Assembly: GCF_002812705.1 (NCBI RefSeq)
Contig: NZ_CP025030.1
Span: 1,178,001-1,242,000, forward strand
DNA length: 64,000 nucleotides
Direction of reading: 5' to 3'
From: Achromobacter spanius
GTDB taxonomy: Bacteria > Pseudomonadota > Gammaproteobacteria > Burkholderiales > Burkholderiaceae_B
How positions within the stretch are numbered: position 1 is the first letter of the stretch; each line of letters opens with the position of its first letter. The notes beneath the pieces are model-generated. The model was given only the letters and a program-made list of their open reading frames with translations. It was not told where the DNA came from and did no database searches. The translations under genes were made by a program, and so were the position numbers. Below are positions 55,407-62,639 of the stretch, in pieces.

Positions 55407-55472
55407 GTAGGATGGGTGTAGCGCGCGCGGACCGACGCAAAAAGCGCTACCGCATGCCGCGCGAAACCCATC
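55407..55472 (+). repeat. Palindromic intergenic repeat, copy D
   Basis: Begins GTAGGATGGGTGTAGCGCG and ends GCGCGAAACCCATC, in the orientation of copy A. C and D form a second inverted pair 88 bp apart. The spacer holds a degenerate 24-bp direct repeat beginning ATGAAGRCGTTG. Confidence 0.8.
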
Positions 55473-55555
55473 TGCCGACCGCCCATCTCCCGACCGCCCA
55501 TCTGCCGACCTCCCATCTGCCGACCGCCCATCTGCCGACCTCCCATCTACCTCCC
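55466..55555. repeat. 15-bp tandem repeat, six copies
   Basis: Six head-to-tail units of the form GCCCATCTGCCGACC (first base A, G or T) from 55466 to 55555; the last unit is degenerate. The array starts inside the terminal ACCCATC of palindromic copy D. On the minus strand it would read as repeated MGGRQ, but no coding evidence supports that. Confidence 0.92.
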
Positions 55556-55662
55556 TCCCTTCTGCCCATCCCCCGGCATGCCACTTGCTGCACCTTGGCT
55601 TCGGCGAGCACGCCCCGACCCGCCGCGCATCGCTTGCACGGGGCCCAGCACAGGGAGCAATC

Positions 55663-56214
55663 ATGGCAACACTTAACGAGATAAACATCGCCATTCTGGC
55701 TGTCGACGGATTCGAGCAGGTAGAACTGACCGGTCCGCGTGACCGGCTGCAAGCCGAAGGCGCCCGCACGGTACTGGTGTCGGCGCGCAATGACCCGATC
55801 CTGGGCATGCATCACGACAAACCCGGTGATCGCTTTCCCGTGGACCTGATATTCGCGCAAGCCGAAGCCGAACCTTCGGTGTTCGACGGGCTGCTATTGC
55901 CCGGTGGTGTCGTCAACAGCGATGAGATCCGCATGCACCCCAAGGCGCAGGCGTTCGTGCGCGCCATGTTCGACGCCGGCAAGCCCGTGGCGGTCATCTG
56001 CCACGGCGCGTGGCTGCTGGTGTCCTCGGGCGTGGTGCGCGACCGCACCATGACCAGCTGGCCGTCGCTGCAGGACGACCTGCGCAATGCCGGGGCCAAC
56101 TGGGTGGATCAGGAAGTCGTGGTCGACGGCGCGCTGGTGTCCAGCCGCAAGCCCGACGACATCCCGGCGTTCAGCACGGCATTCATCGAGGTCTTGCAGG
56201 CGTCCAGGCGCTGA
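55663..56214 (+). CDS. DJ-1/PfpI-family protein
   Basis: 183 residues starting at ATG 55663 with GGGAG upstream. The nucleophile-elbow cysteine is in VAVICHGAWLLVSSGVV (about C111), preceded by FDGLLLPGGVVNSDEIR. Members include glyoxalase III/deglycase-type chaperones and peptidases; general stress protein 18 (YhbO-like) is the closest outline. It carries EINIAILAVDGFEQVE at its start. Sits downstream of the tandem array and converges with the ABC ATPase gene. Confidence 0.9.
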   Translation: MATLNEINIAILAVDGFEQVELTGPRDRLQAEGARTVLVSARNDPILGMHHDKPGDRFPVDLIFAQAEAEPSVFDGLLLPGGVVNSDEIRMHPKAQAFVRAMFDAGKPVAVICHGAWLLVSSGVVRDRTMTSWPSLQDDLRNAGANWVDQEVVVDGALVSSRKPDDIPAFSTAFIEVLQASRR

Positions 56215-56221
56215 CGCGCAG

Positions 56222-56363
56222 GCTTGACCAGGGCACGGCTAGTTTGATCGGGGCTTGACCAAGGCTCGGCTAGTTTGATCGGGGCGCGGGCTTAAGCAGG
56301 GCTGGGCTAGTGTGACCGAGGCGCGAGCTTAACCAGGGCTCGGCTAGTTCAACCAAGGCGCAG
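56222..56363. repeat. Imperfect 31-37-bp direct repeats between convergent genes
   Basis: Four units begin GCTT(G/A)A at 56222, 56253, 56290 and 56327. Each contains a CAGGGC or CAAGGC block, then GGCTAGT, then a GACC/GATC/AACC block. The spacing is 31, 37, 37. The array ends at the ABC ATPase stop codon. Confidence 0.8.
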
Positions 56364-56978
56364 CTAGCGCAGATCGCCCACGTTAAGCTTGCGCGCATTG
56401 CAGGCCTGCACCAGCTCGGGGTCGTGACTGGCGAACAGCACAACGCGGTCTCGCGCCCAGGTCGTGAAAACCTCGGCCAACACCCCGCGCGCCTGCGCGT
56501 CCAGGCCACTGCTGGGGCCATCCGCAACGACGACGGCCGGCGTGCCCAGCGCGGCGGCGGTCAGGTACACCTTGCGCCGCGTGCCCGTGGACATCTGCTC
56601 GAAGCGCTTGTCCAGATGCGGCTCCAGCCCCAGGCGGAATGCCAGATCCAGCACGCTATCGTCCAGGCTCACGTTTTTCTCGGCGGCGGCGTTCAGCAGG
56701 AATTCGCGCCCGGTCTGCGTGGGAAACGCCAGGCAGTTATCCGGCACATAGGCCAGTCGGGCGCGGGCTTGCTGCGGCGCGTTGGCCAGAGAATGACCAT
56801 CGATCCATACCTCACCGCCATCCGGCGCGATCACGCCCGCGATGATGCCCAGCAAACTGGATTTGCCGGTGCTGTCTTCTTCGCATAGCGCCATGCATCC
56901 AGGCTGGAACGTGTGGGTCAGACCCTGGAATACAAAGTAGTCGCCGTAGCGCTTGCCGAGATTGTCGATGCGTAGCAT
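56364..56978 (-). CDS. ABC-type ATPase subunit with degenerate catalytic motifs
   Basis: 204 residues with the ABC ATPase layout, but key motifs are altered. Walker A reads CEEDSTGKSS (residues 32-41): GKS is kept while the earlier glycines are lost. The signature is STGTR (130-134) instead of LSGGQ. Walker B is VVVADGP (148-154 region) with glycine at the catalytic glutamate position (154). The D-loop SGLD and H-loop histidine H185 remain. ATP hydrolysis is probably impaired. No permease gene is adjacent. It could be a regulatory subunit or a decaying gene. Confidence 0.8.
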   Translation of the reverse strand: MLRIDNLGKRYGDYFVFQGLTHTFQPGCMALCEEDSTGKSSLLGIIAGVIAPDGGEVWIDGHSLANAPQQARARLAYVPDNCLAFPTQTGREFLLNAAAEKNVSLDDSVLDLAFRLGLEPHLDKRFEQMSTGTRRKVYLTAAALGTPAVVVADGPSSGLDAQARGVLAEVFTTWARDRVVLFASHDPELVQACNARKLNVGDLR

Positions 56979-57026
56979 GGCGGAAAGTTTAATCGAAGCA
57001 CCGGCTTCCAGGCATGGCCCGCCGAT

Positions 57027-57500
57027 TCAAACCCGAGCCACTTCCACCCATAGCCGCGTCATGACAACGTGCTTGACCAGGTCAAACATGTGCGCGGGCG
57101 CGCTCGCGGGTACCAGGACACGCCGGATCAGGGCCTGCAAGTCGACGCGCAAGCACGCTTGCGACGCCCCCTGCCGCGTGGACAGGGTGCGCAGGCGGAC
57201 GCGGCTTTGCGTCGGCATATCGATCTTCAGCTCGGCGTGCTCGGGCGCCAGGACGGCATCATGCAAGGCATCCAGCGTGGTGCAGACGTACACCGCGCCA
57301 GGGTCGTTGGACTCGCCTTCAATGCGGCGCAGCCATTCCTGCGTGCCGACCCACGTGGTGCCTGCCCCTTGTATCGGGGCATCCAGGCGCAGGTGACTGA
57401 ACTCAAGCAGTTCGATGAGTTCAACAAAGGCCAGCTCACGTAACACCGTCAGCGCCCCTCTTGGCCCATCGTCGCGTGGACCGCGCGCCCATTGCTTCAC
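57027..57500 (-). CDS. Hypothetical protein downstream of tctA
   Basis: 157 residues beginning at GTG 57500 (M)KQWARGPRDD with an AGGAGGG sequence four nt upstream, one of the best ribosome binding sites in the window. Mixed alpha/beta composition, no membrane segment. I recognise no family. Lies 71 bp after tctA and 48 bp before the ABC ATPase gene on the same strand. The strong initiation signal and a run of 157 codons without interruption argue that it is real. Confidence 0.65.
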   Translation of the reverse strand: MKQWARGPRDDGPRGALTVLRELAFVELIELLEFSHLRLDAPIQGAGTTWVGTQEWLRRIEGESNDPGAVYVCTTLDALHDAVLAPEHAELKIDMPTQSRVRLRTLSTRQGASQACLRVDLQALIRRVLVPASAPAHMFDLVKHVVMTRLWVEVARV

Positions 57501-57522
57501 GACACCCTCCTGTTAATCGAAA

Positions 57523-57545
57523 GGGGGGCTCACGAATGGCCCCCC
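57523..57545 (-). promoter_or_regulatory. G6/C6 hairpin after tctA
   Basis: Seven-bp stem GGGGGGC (57523-57529) / GCCCCCC (57539-57545), 9-nt loop, between the tctA stop and the GTG gene. No U-tract, so likely an mRNA 3'-end or processing hairpin rather than a terminator. Confidence 0.45.
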
Positions 57546-57571
57546 GGTTCAGCCCTGCCTGTGTTGCGCGA

Positions 57572-59092
57572 TCAGGCCTGAGCTTGCGCCTCCTCCAACG
57601 CGCGCACCTTTTTTCTGTTGCGCATCGTCGAAAACACCAGCCAGATGGCCAGCGCCGCGATGGCGTAGATGAAGCCCGCGCTGATCGGCCGGTCAATGAA
57701 CACGTTCATGCTGCCCCGCGACAGCAACAGCGCGCGGCGGAAGTTCTCTTCAACCATGGGGCCCAGCACGAAGCCCAACAGCAGCGGCGCGGGAGAAAAG
57801 CGCAGCTTCAGGAACAGGTAACCGACCAGCCCAACCATCAACACCATGCCCACATCGAACAGGTTGTTGTTGGTGCTGTACACGCCGACGCAGACAAAGA
57901 ACAGCGCGGACGGGAACAGATACTTGTAGGGCACTTTCAAGAGCCTTGCCCACATGCCGATCAAGGGCAGGTTCATCACCACCAGCATGATGTTGCCGAT
58001 CCAGAAGCTGGCGATCAGCCCCCAGAACAAATCCGCGTGCTCGGTCACCATCTGCGGGCCGGGCTGGATGCCGTGGATGATCAGCGCGCCCAGCATCAAG
58101 GCCATGACGGAGTCGCCGGGAATGCCCAGGCTCATCGTGGGAATGAAGCTCGTTTGCGCGGCCGCATTGTTTGCCGCTTCCGGCCCCGCCACCCCTTCGA
58201 TGGCGCCATTGCCAAAGCGCTTGGGCGTCTTCGACACGCGCTTCTCGACCGCATACGACATGAACGAGGCGATGGTCGCGCCCGTTCCCGGCAGGATGCC
58301 CAGGACGGCGCCGATGGCGCTGCCACGCGCGATCGGCATGGCCGATTGCTTGATGTCGCCCGGTTCCGGCCGTACCGACATCTTGGGGCCGGCGCCCACG
58401 GTCGTGGCCTTGCCGATGCGATTCACGTTGGCAAAGAAGTCCGCCAGCCCGAACAGCCCCATCGCCAACGCCACCAACTGCACGCCATCGCTGAGTTCGA
58501 TGATGCCGAAGGCATAACGGATGGTGCCGGTGTTCACATCAGTGCCCACCACGCCCAGCAGCAGGCCCAAGAACACCATGGCAATGCCCTTGACGGCCGA
58601 CCCCTTCGCCAGAGTGGCGCCGGCGAACAGGCCCAGCATCATCATGGAGAAATACTCGGCCGGGCCGAACTGAAACGCCACTTCGACCAGCAAGGGCGAG
58701 AACAGAATCATGATGATGATGCCCACGCTGGCGCCCACGAAAGACGACATCACCAGCATGAACAACGCGGACCCGGACTTGCCTTGCCGCGCCAGCGGAT
58801 TGCCGTCCAGGCAGGTCACCGCATGGGAAGGCGTGCCCGGCAGGTTGAGCAAAATGCAGGTAATGCCACCGCCGTACTGGGCGCCGTAGTAAATGCCGGC
58901 CAGCATCATCAAGGCAGCTACCGGCGTCATCGCGTAGGTAAGCGGAAGCAGGATGGAAATGGCGGCCAGCACGCCCATGCCCGGCAGCACGCCGATCATG
59001 TTGCCCATGAAGACGCCGAACAGCGACCACAGCAGGTTGTCCCACTGCAGCGCCACGGAAAAGCCGTGCAATACGTTATCGAACAGATCCAT
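57572..59092 (-). CDS. tctA: Tripartite tricarboxylate transporter, large permease TctA
   Basis: 506 residues, about 11-12 membrane segments. The conserved opening is MDLFDNVLHGFSVALQWDNL, and the family motif GGGITCILLNLPGTPSHAVT (about residues 74-93) and SLGIPGDSVMALMLGALIIHG are present. It imports tricarboxylates or other carboxylates with TctB and a periplasmic receptor. It starts 3 bp after tctB. No TctC/Bug receptor gene is next to the pair. Confidence 0.95.
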   Translation of the reverse strand: MDLFDNVLHGFSVALQWDNLLWSLFGVFMGNMIGVLPGMGVLAAISILLPLTYAMTPVAALMMLAGIYYGAQYGGGITCILLNLPGTPSHAVTCLDGNPLARQGKSGSALFMLVMSSFVGASVGIIIMILFSPLLVEVAFQFGPAEYFSMMMLGLFAGATLAKGSAVKGIAMVFLGLLLGVVGTDVNTGTIRYAFGIIELSDGVQLVALAMGLFGLADFFANVNRIGKATTVGAGPKMSVRPEPGDIKQSAMPIARGSAIGAVLGILPGTGATIASFMSYAVEKRVSKTPKRFGNGAIEGVAGPEAANNAAAQTSFIPTMSLGIPGDSVMALMLGALIIHGIQPGPQMVTEHADLFWGLIASFWIGNIMLVVMNLPLIGMWARLLKVPYKYLFPSALFFVCVGVYSTNNNLFDVGMVLMVGLVGYLFLKLRFSPAPLLLGFVLGPMVEENFRRALLLSRGSMNVFIDRPISAGFIYAIAALAIWLVFSTMRNRKKVRALEEAQAQA

Positions 59093-59095
59093 GGC

Positions 59096-59581
59096 CTACC
59101 CCCAGCGCAGCATCGGGAACTGCAATTGCAGCGCCCACGAGAACACAACCGCGCCGAACACCGTCATCGCAATGGCGAGAATGGCGGCGGATTTGATGGA
59201 ATTCGACGTATCGCCCAGGGCCGACACGAACACCAACGCGAAGGTCGCGGGCAGAAAGCCCACGAAGCTGCCCAGGATGATGAAGAGCGCAATGCCCGCT
59301 GCAATGCAGGCCATGCCACGGATGCGATCGCGGCGCGACGGTTGCGGCAGATGCTCTTCGACGAGTTCTTCCTGCACCTCGTCGGGGTCCGGGCTAAGCG
59401 GAATCAGAATGCCCAGCGCCACCAGGAAACAACCCACCATCAGGGGGAAGTAGCCTGGCCCCATCCGGGCCAGTTCTCCGATGTTGTATGACGTCGCTTC
59501 AAGTATGGTGAGCGCGCCGCAGAGTGCTATGAACGCACCTCCCCACAGATCGCGCTTTCTAGAGAATATGGTGCTGCCCAC
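59096..59581 (-). CDS. tctB: Tripartite tricarboxylate transporter, small permease TctB
   Basis: 161 residues, four membrane segments: RDLWGGAFIALCGALTILEA, GPGYFPLMVGCFLVALGILI, GMACIAAGIALFIILGSFVG and AILAIAMTVFGAVVFSWAL. GTG start at 59581 with GGGGAG six nt upstream; the frame is open to 59632 but that part lacks family resemblance. It forms the membrane unit with TctA. Divergent from a two-component system, its probable regulator. Confidence 0.88.
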   Translation of the reverse strand: MGSTIFSRKRDLWGGAFIALCGALTILEATSYNIGELARMGPGYFPLMVGCFLVALGILIPLSPDPDEVQEELVEEHLPQPSRRDRIRGMACIAAGIALFIILGSFVGFLPATFALVFVSALGDTSNSIKSAAILAIAMTVFGAVVFSWALQLQFPMLRWG

Positions 59582-59934
59582 GGCTTGCTCCCCGGTTTGT
59601 TGTTGACTTGCTCCGGGCATGCAACCGTGCATGCCGGAGGAGCGGGCACTTTAAGGAGTGGGCCTTGCAAACGGCTTTCACGCATCCGCGGCGGCTATGC
59701 GGGATAACCATGGCGCGGGCATGACGGCGGCAGCCCGAGTGAACAAGCGTGAACAAGGGTTCAATGCCGATGTTCACAAAAGTGAACATCGCCGCGCCAC
59801 ATTGCGCCTGGAACGCCCGTGTGGCGCCCCTGGCACGGATTTTTCCCACGCCCAGCGCACTTGCCAAATATTGCAAATCCGAAGCAGGTAGAACGCGAGG
59901 CATAATTTCGTTTTCGAGGTCCAGAAGCGCCGCC
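59582..59934. other. 353-bp regulatory region between tctB and the histidine kinase
   Basis: No gene. Contains four GTGAAC-type sites (59739, 59749, 59771 inverted, 59782) including a perfect 10-bp inverted repeat at 59768-59791. TGGCACG at 59831-59837 resembles a -24 element but lacks the -12 GC. Confidence 0.7.
59739..59791. promoter_or_regulatory. Cluster of GTGAACA sites, probable operator region
   Basis: GTGAACA at 59739-59745 and 59749-59755 (10 bp apart) and a palindrome CGATGTTCAC-AAAA-GTGAACATCG at 59768-59791. Candidate binding sites for the adjacent response regulator. Confidence 0.6.
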
Positions 59935-61323
59935 ATGCTCCGCCTGTCTCTTACCGCGCGAATTCCGCTTGCGGTCGCTTTGCTATTTCTTGTGATCTCC
60001 ACCGCGCTCATCTCCCTGGCGCTGCATGGCGTATCACGGCAGTTCGACCGGCAGATCACCAACCTGGGCCAGGTGTATCTGGACGGGCTTTCCGCTGCGA
60101 TTCTTCCCGCCGTGCGCGCCCACGACGCCGAGCAAATGGTGGAGGTGTTGAATCGGGCGCTGGACACCCATCTGGGCGTGGTTGATCGCACGCTTGCCGT
60201 GGTGGGTGCCGATCAGCGTCTGCTGGCGCACGTTGCACGTTATCCCGTGGTGGAACCGGTTCCGCTTGCGTTGCTGGCGGACACGTCCGGCACGCTGATC
60301 AGCGCGCGCTCGGAAGGGGTGTGGACGTGGCGCCTGCTGGACACTGCCCAGCCCCAGCTTGGCACCTTGGTGGCCAACCTGGACGTCAGCGACTTCCATC
60401 GGCAACGCCAGGAACTGGCCCTTGAGCTTGGCCTGGTCGGCCTGGCGATCAGCCTGCTAGGCGCCGTGCTGTGCTTCGGGATGGCTCGGCGCCTGCAACG
60501 CCCGATCATCTCGCTGACCGAGGCACTGCGCGCGGGGCCGGAAGCACGCCTGCGCCCCATGCGCGTTGACACCACGGACCCGGAACTCCGGGAACTGCTC
60601 TCGGCCTACAACTGGATGGCGGAAGGCGCCCTGCAACGCGAGGCGCTTGCCGCACGCAACGCGCGCATCGAACGCGAAGCGGTGCTGGGCCGCATGTCGG
60701 CGGCGCTAGCGCACGAGGTACGCAATCCATTGGGCGGCCTACGCACCGCCGTGCAAACCTTGCGGCAATTCGGTGAACGCCCTGAAGTCAGAACCGAGTC
60801 GCTGGATTTCATCGAACGCGGCGTGCAGGCGCTACAAGCCGTTGTCGATGCAAGCCTACGTACCTTTCGCCCCGGCAGCGCCTGGTTGCGCCAGGAAGAT
60901 ATCGCCGACATTCGCCTGATGGTGGATGCTCAAGCCGGCAAGGCAGGCGTACGCGTGCAACTCGATAGCGAGGGCATGCTCCACGACCAGGCCCTGGCGC
61001 TGCCCGCCGGCGCTGTCCGCCAGGTCTTGCTGAACCTGGTCCTGAACGCGATCCAGGCGTCGCCGCCCGGTGCATGGGTGCGGATCTTTGCGCGGGCCAA
61101 GCGCGACGCGTTGACGCTGCACGTGGCGGACAGTGGCTCCGGTTTGCCGACCGCGGCGCGGCGCGCGCTGGCGGGCCATCCGTCCGAAGGCGACGGCATG
61201 GGCTTGCGCATCGTTGCGGACCTGATCACCACCCTGAACGGCCGTCTGCGCGTGACGCGCTTCGGAAGCGGCACGCGCATCTCGGTGCGCCTGCCCTTCG
61301 CCACAGAGGAAATATTGTCGTGA
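59935..61323 (+). CDS. Sensor histidine kinase
   Basis: 462 residues from ATG 59935. TM1 about residues 10-30 (PLAVALLFLVISTALISLAL), a periplasmic sensor of ~140 residues, TM2 (LGLVGLAISLLGAVLCFGM), then a HAMP-like linker. The phosphoacceptor histidine is in ALAHEVRNPLGG. N-box NLVLNAIQAS, G1 DSGSGLP and G2 GMGLRIV are intact. The stop overlaps the GTG start of the regulator gene. Divergent from tctBA, so it probably senses the transported carboxylate. Confidence 0.93.
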   Translation: MLRLSLTARIPLAVALLFLVISTALISLALHGVSRQFDRQITNLGQVYLDGLSAAILPAVRAHDAEQMVEVLNRALDTHLGVVDRTLAVVGADQRLLAHVARYPVVEPVPLALLADTSGTLISARSEGVWTWRLLDTAQPQLGTLVANLDVSDFHRQRQELALELGLVGLAISLLGAVLCFGMARRLQRPIISLTEALRAGPEARLRPMRVDTTDPELRELLSAYNWMAEGALQREALAARNARIEREAVLGRMSAALAHEVRNPLGGLRTAVQTLRQFGERPEVRTESLDFIERGVQALQAVVDASLRTFRPGSAWLRQEDIADIRLMVDAQAGKAGVRVQLDSEGMLHDQALALPAGAVRQVLLNLVLNAIQASPPGAWVRIFARAKRDALTLHVADSGSGLPTAARRALAGHPSEGDGMGLRIVADLITTLNGRLRVTRFGSGTRISVRLPFATEEILS

Positions 61324-62639
61324 ACGATATCCAGGTGCTGCTCATCGAAGATGATGCCTTGCTGGGCGCGGCGCTCTTGCAGCGCTTGCGGCTGGAAGGC
61401 ATCTCGGCGCAATGGGTGCAAAGCTGCGCGCAGGCCGTCGAGCTGTTTCGCCGAACGCGCATGCGGCCCGCGTTCCTGCTTGCCGATATTCGGCTGCCGG
61501 ATGGATCTGGCGAAGACCTGTATCGCCGCCTGATTCCCCATCTGGCGCGCACCACCGTGGTCTTTGCCACCGCCTATGGAGAAATTGCCCAGGCGGTGCG
61601 CCTGGTCTCGGCGGGCGCGAACGATTACCTGACCAAGCCCTACGACACCGACGCGCTGGTTGCGCGCATCCGGTCCGTCATTGCCGCTCAGCCCTCGGGC
61701 GGCAGCCCGGCAGTCCAAGACAATCCGTTTGTGCTTGACGCCGCCACGCACGCTGTCGCGCAAGAGCTGGAACGGTTTGCAGCCAGCGCGTTGCCGGTGC
61801 TCTTTGAAGGGGAAACCGGAACGGGCAAAGACCGCGCCGCACGATACGTCCACGCGCGCTCGTCGTTTTCGTCCGGCCCCTTCGTTGCGGTCAATTGCGC
61901 CACGCTGGCCACCGACCTGGTCGAGAGCCTGTTGTTTGGCCATGCCAAGGGCGCCTTCAGCGGCGCCGGCGCGGCGCGCGATGGCCTGTTTTCCCAGGCT
62001 TCGGGCGGCACCTTGTATCTGGATGAAGTGGCCGAGCTGACGCCCAGAGCGCAAGCCGCCCTGTTGCGAGTGCTGGAAAATGGAGAGTATCGACCCTTGG
62101 GCGAGGCTTCGAGCCGCCAGACGAATTGCCGAATACTTGCCAGCACCTGCGCGGACCTGGAAGCGGCAATCGCGCAGGGAACGTTTCGCGCCGACCTCTT
62201 TTATCGGCTAGCCGTGGCACGGATTGCGACCTTGCCGCTCAGAAACCGGCCGGCGGCGATCGACGTGCTGGCAGGCGTCTTATTGGATGAGCAACACACG
62301 TCGGGCATCACGTTTTCGGCGGACGCCACGCAGGCGATGCATGACCATGCCTGGCCCGGCAATATCCGGGAAATGAAGAACCGGATCGCGCGCGGCCTCG
62401 TCATGATGGAGGGCACCACGCTACATGCCAGCGACCTGTTCCCGGAAAGACGGCTTACGGAACAACCGGATCTTGCCGCAACGCGCCTGGATGCCGAACA
62501 ACGCGCCATCCAGCAAGCCATTTCCGAATCCGGCGGCCATATGGGATTGGCGGCCAAGCGGCTGGGAATTTCACGAACGACACTATGGAAAAAACTGCGC
62601 GCCGGCCGTCAGGAAGGCGCCGATTCCGAGCCATACTGA
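61320..62639 (+). CDS. NtrC-family response regulator, sigma-54-dependent
   Basis: 439 residues from GTG 61320, overlapping the kinase stop in GTGA, with GAGGAA upstream. Receiver domain: acidic pair D11/D12, phosphoacceptor D56 in LLADIRLPDG, K106 in LTKPYD. The AAA domain has Walker A GETGTGKD (164-171) and Walker B TLYLDEVAEL. The sigma-54 contact loop is GAFSGA (211-216), a Ser-for-Thr variant of GAFTGA. The C-terminal Fis-type helix-turn-helix is LAAKRLGISRTTLWKKL. Pairs with the upstream kinase. Probable activator of tctBA with RpoN. Confidence 0.93.
   Translation: MNDIQVLLIEDDALLGAALLQRLRLEGISAQWVQSCAQAVELFRRTRMRPAFLLADIRLPDGSGEDLYRRLIPHLARTTVVFATAYGEIAQAVRLVSAGANDYLTKPYDTDALVARIRSVIAAQPSGGSPAVQDNPFVLDAATHAVAQELERFAASALPVLFEGETGTGKDRAARYVHARSSFSSGPFVAVNCATLATDLVESLLFGHAKGAFSGAGAARDGLFSQASGGTLYLDEVAELTPRAQAALLRVLENGEYRPLGEASSRQTNCRILASTCADLEAAIAQGTFRADLFYRLAVARIATLPLRNRPAAIDVLAGVLLDEQHTSGITFSADATQAMHDHAWPGNIREMKNRIARGLVMMEGTTLHASDLFPERRLTEQPDLAATRLDAEQRAIQQAISESGGHMGLAAKRLGISRTTLWKKLRAGRQEGADSEPY

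Noticed and set aside
55190..55546. Minus-strand frame encoding repeated MGGRQ
   Set aside because: Arises from the 15-bp tandem array; no ribosome binding site, and the frame crosses palindromic repeats.
55466..55555. CRISPR-like array
   Set aside because: 15-bp units are contiguous with no spacers, and no cas genes are present; it is a tandem minisatellite.
57461..59491. 676-codon open frame on the plus strand
   Set aside because: Antisense to tctA/tctB; composition is Gln/His/Arg-rich and low-complexity.
59831..59846. Sigma-54 promoter candidate (TGGCACG) before the histidine kinase
   Set aside because: The base pair that should be GC at -12 is TC, so the GG-N10-GC core is missing.
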